Below are positions 49,928 to 50,295 of a stretch of DNA of 50,295 nucleotides, in pieces. The stretch is from HGM04593 sp045588485. Its GTDB lineage: Bacteria > Bacteroidota > Bacteroidia > Bacteroidales > Bacteroidaceae. The stretch is taken from assembly GCA_045588485.1 (NCBI GenBank), contig JAZNEI010000079.1, positions 1 to 50,295 of the forward strand, written 5' to 3'. A program made the position numbers and the translations under genes. Position 1 is the first letter of the stretch. Each line of letters begins with the position of its first letter. The notes under the pieces were generated by a model that saw only the letters and a program-made list of their open reading frames with translations, had not been told where the DNA came from and searched no databases.

Positions 49928-50295
49928 ATGTCAAAGCAAAACAAGGAGATATACTTTAACTCACCGCAACGCCTTACCCAGCTTATCGGGGCAAACACCA
50001 CCGTTATTGTCGCAGGCCGTCGAACAGGAAAGACGGACAGTATTGCTGCTCCTTTCGTTCTCCGTAATATGCAGCGTATGCCGGGCAGTACAGGCGGTAT
50101 CGTAGTACCCACATTCAAACACGGACTTACCAATACTTTGCCGGGGCTTTTCGCCGCGTGGAAGCGTTGGGGATATATTCAAGGAGTGCATTATGTCGTT
50201 GGTCGCAAGCCTCCCAAATCCTTTGCACGCGCAATCATCGAGCCGAGCGATTACGAACATGTTATATCGTTCTATAATGGCTCTGTGGCAGTCAT
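49928..50295 (+). CDS. Phage terminase large subunit, N-terminal part
   Basis: The frame opens at 49928 with MSKQNKEIYFNSPQRLTQLI and runs off the window. Walker A is VIVAGRRTGKTDS, followed by a strand with GGIVVPTFKHGLTNTLPGLF. The ATPase translocates DNA into proheads; the C-terminal nuclease is outside the window. The protein continues beyond 50295. Confidence 0.85.
   Translation, partial: MSKQNKEIYFNSPQRLTQLIGANTTVIVAGRRTGKTDSIAAPFVLRNMQRMPGSTGGIVVPTFKHGLTNTLPGLFAAWKRWGYIQGVHYVVGRKPPKSFARAIIEPSDYEHVISFYNGSVAV

Noticed and set aside
1..50295. CRISPR arrays
   Set aside because: No regularly spaced 25-40 bp repeats with unique spacers were seen; the GATACAA and TTGGTTTGCA repeats are too short and irregular.

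Overview
The window looks like a Bacteroidales chromosome (Bacteroides/Prevotella-like). The signs are moderate-to-low GC, intergenic promoters of the TTTG-N19-TAnnTTTG type with no Shine-Dalgarno dependence, and families typical of the phylum: a DUF4837 lipoprotein, a GT2-DUF4922 fusion next to a SpoIID-like protein, an NhaC antiporter, and an RND pump encoded as adaptor-pump-TolC. The calls come from reading the sequence; no database search was run.

Layout. 1-3000 is an accessory left edge: a DUF3990 (possibly ADP-ribosyltransferase-like) gene, a small HTH protein, a truncated ISL3/ISAon1-like transposase with an IS end, and an orphan hypothetical gene. 3008-12447 is a minus-strand core block: RlmN, a DUF4837 lipoprotein, PdxA, then four tightly overlapping genes (nucleotidyltransferase, ATP-grasp, CDP-alcohol phosphotransferase, HAD) that look like one pathway for making and attaching a polar headgroup, followed by an OmpA-like/TPR protein. 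12639-22942 is a plus-strand block of envelope and carbohydrate genes: GT2-DUF4922, SpoIID, NhaC, a GT4 glycosyltransferase behind an attenuator-like leader, DUF1349 and acyltransferase-3. 23029-25873 holds a periplasmic GDPD, an 800-bp non-coding patch full of integrase-site-like repeats, an Abi-family gene, a candidate small RNA and tRNA-Lys(UUU). 25988-35826 is core again: AI-2E exporter, Tdk, RsmI, a coiled-coil lipoprotein, YjjG and the RND tripartite pump.

From about 36.1 kb to the end is a prophage or capsid-encoding mobile element, cut off by the window edge. It begins in a non-coding patch homologous to the one at 24.0-24.7 kb (a 145-bp direct repeat plus repeated TTGGTTTGCA arms). 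It then has small HTH genes, a TOPRIM/SF3 primase-helicase, a cluster of ten GATACAA/TTGTATC repeats, ArdA anti-restriction, a ClpP-like protease/scaffold, the major capsid protein, a PRPP-type phosphoribosyltransferase, a single-HKD phospholipase-D-like protein, terminase small-subunit candidates, a GNAT toxin-antitoxin-like pair with its own promoter, a hairpin-rich non-coding stretch and the start of the large terminase. No integrase is visible.

The most promising leads for something undescribed are the phage GGTCTTTT promoter box shared by three operons, the GATACAA repeat cluster, the 52-aa protein + GNAT pair inside the packaging genes, the hairpin-rich region before the terminase, the paired att-like loci around tRNA-Lys/Abi, and the four-gene CDP-alcohol operon.
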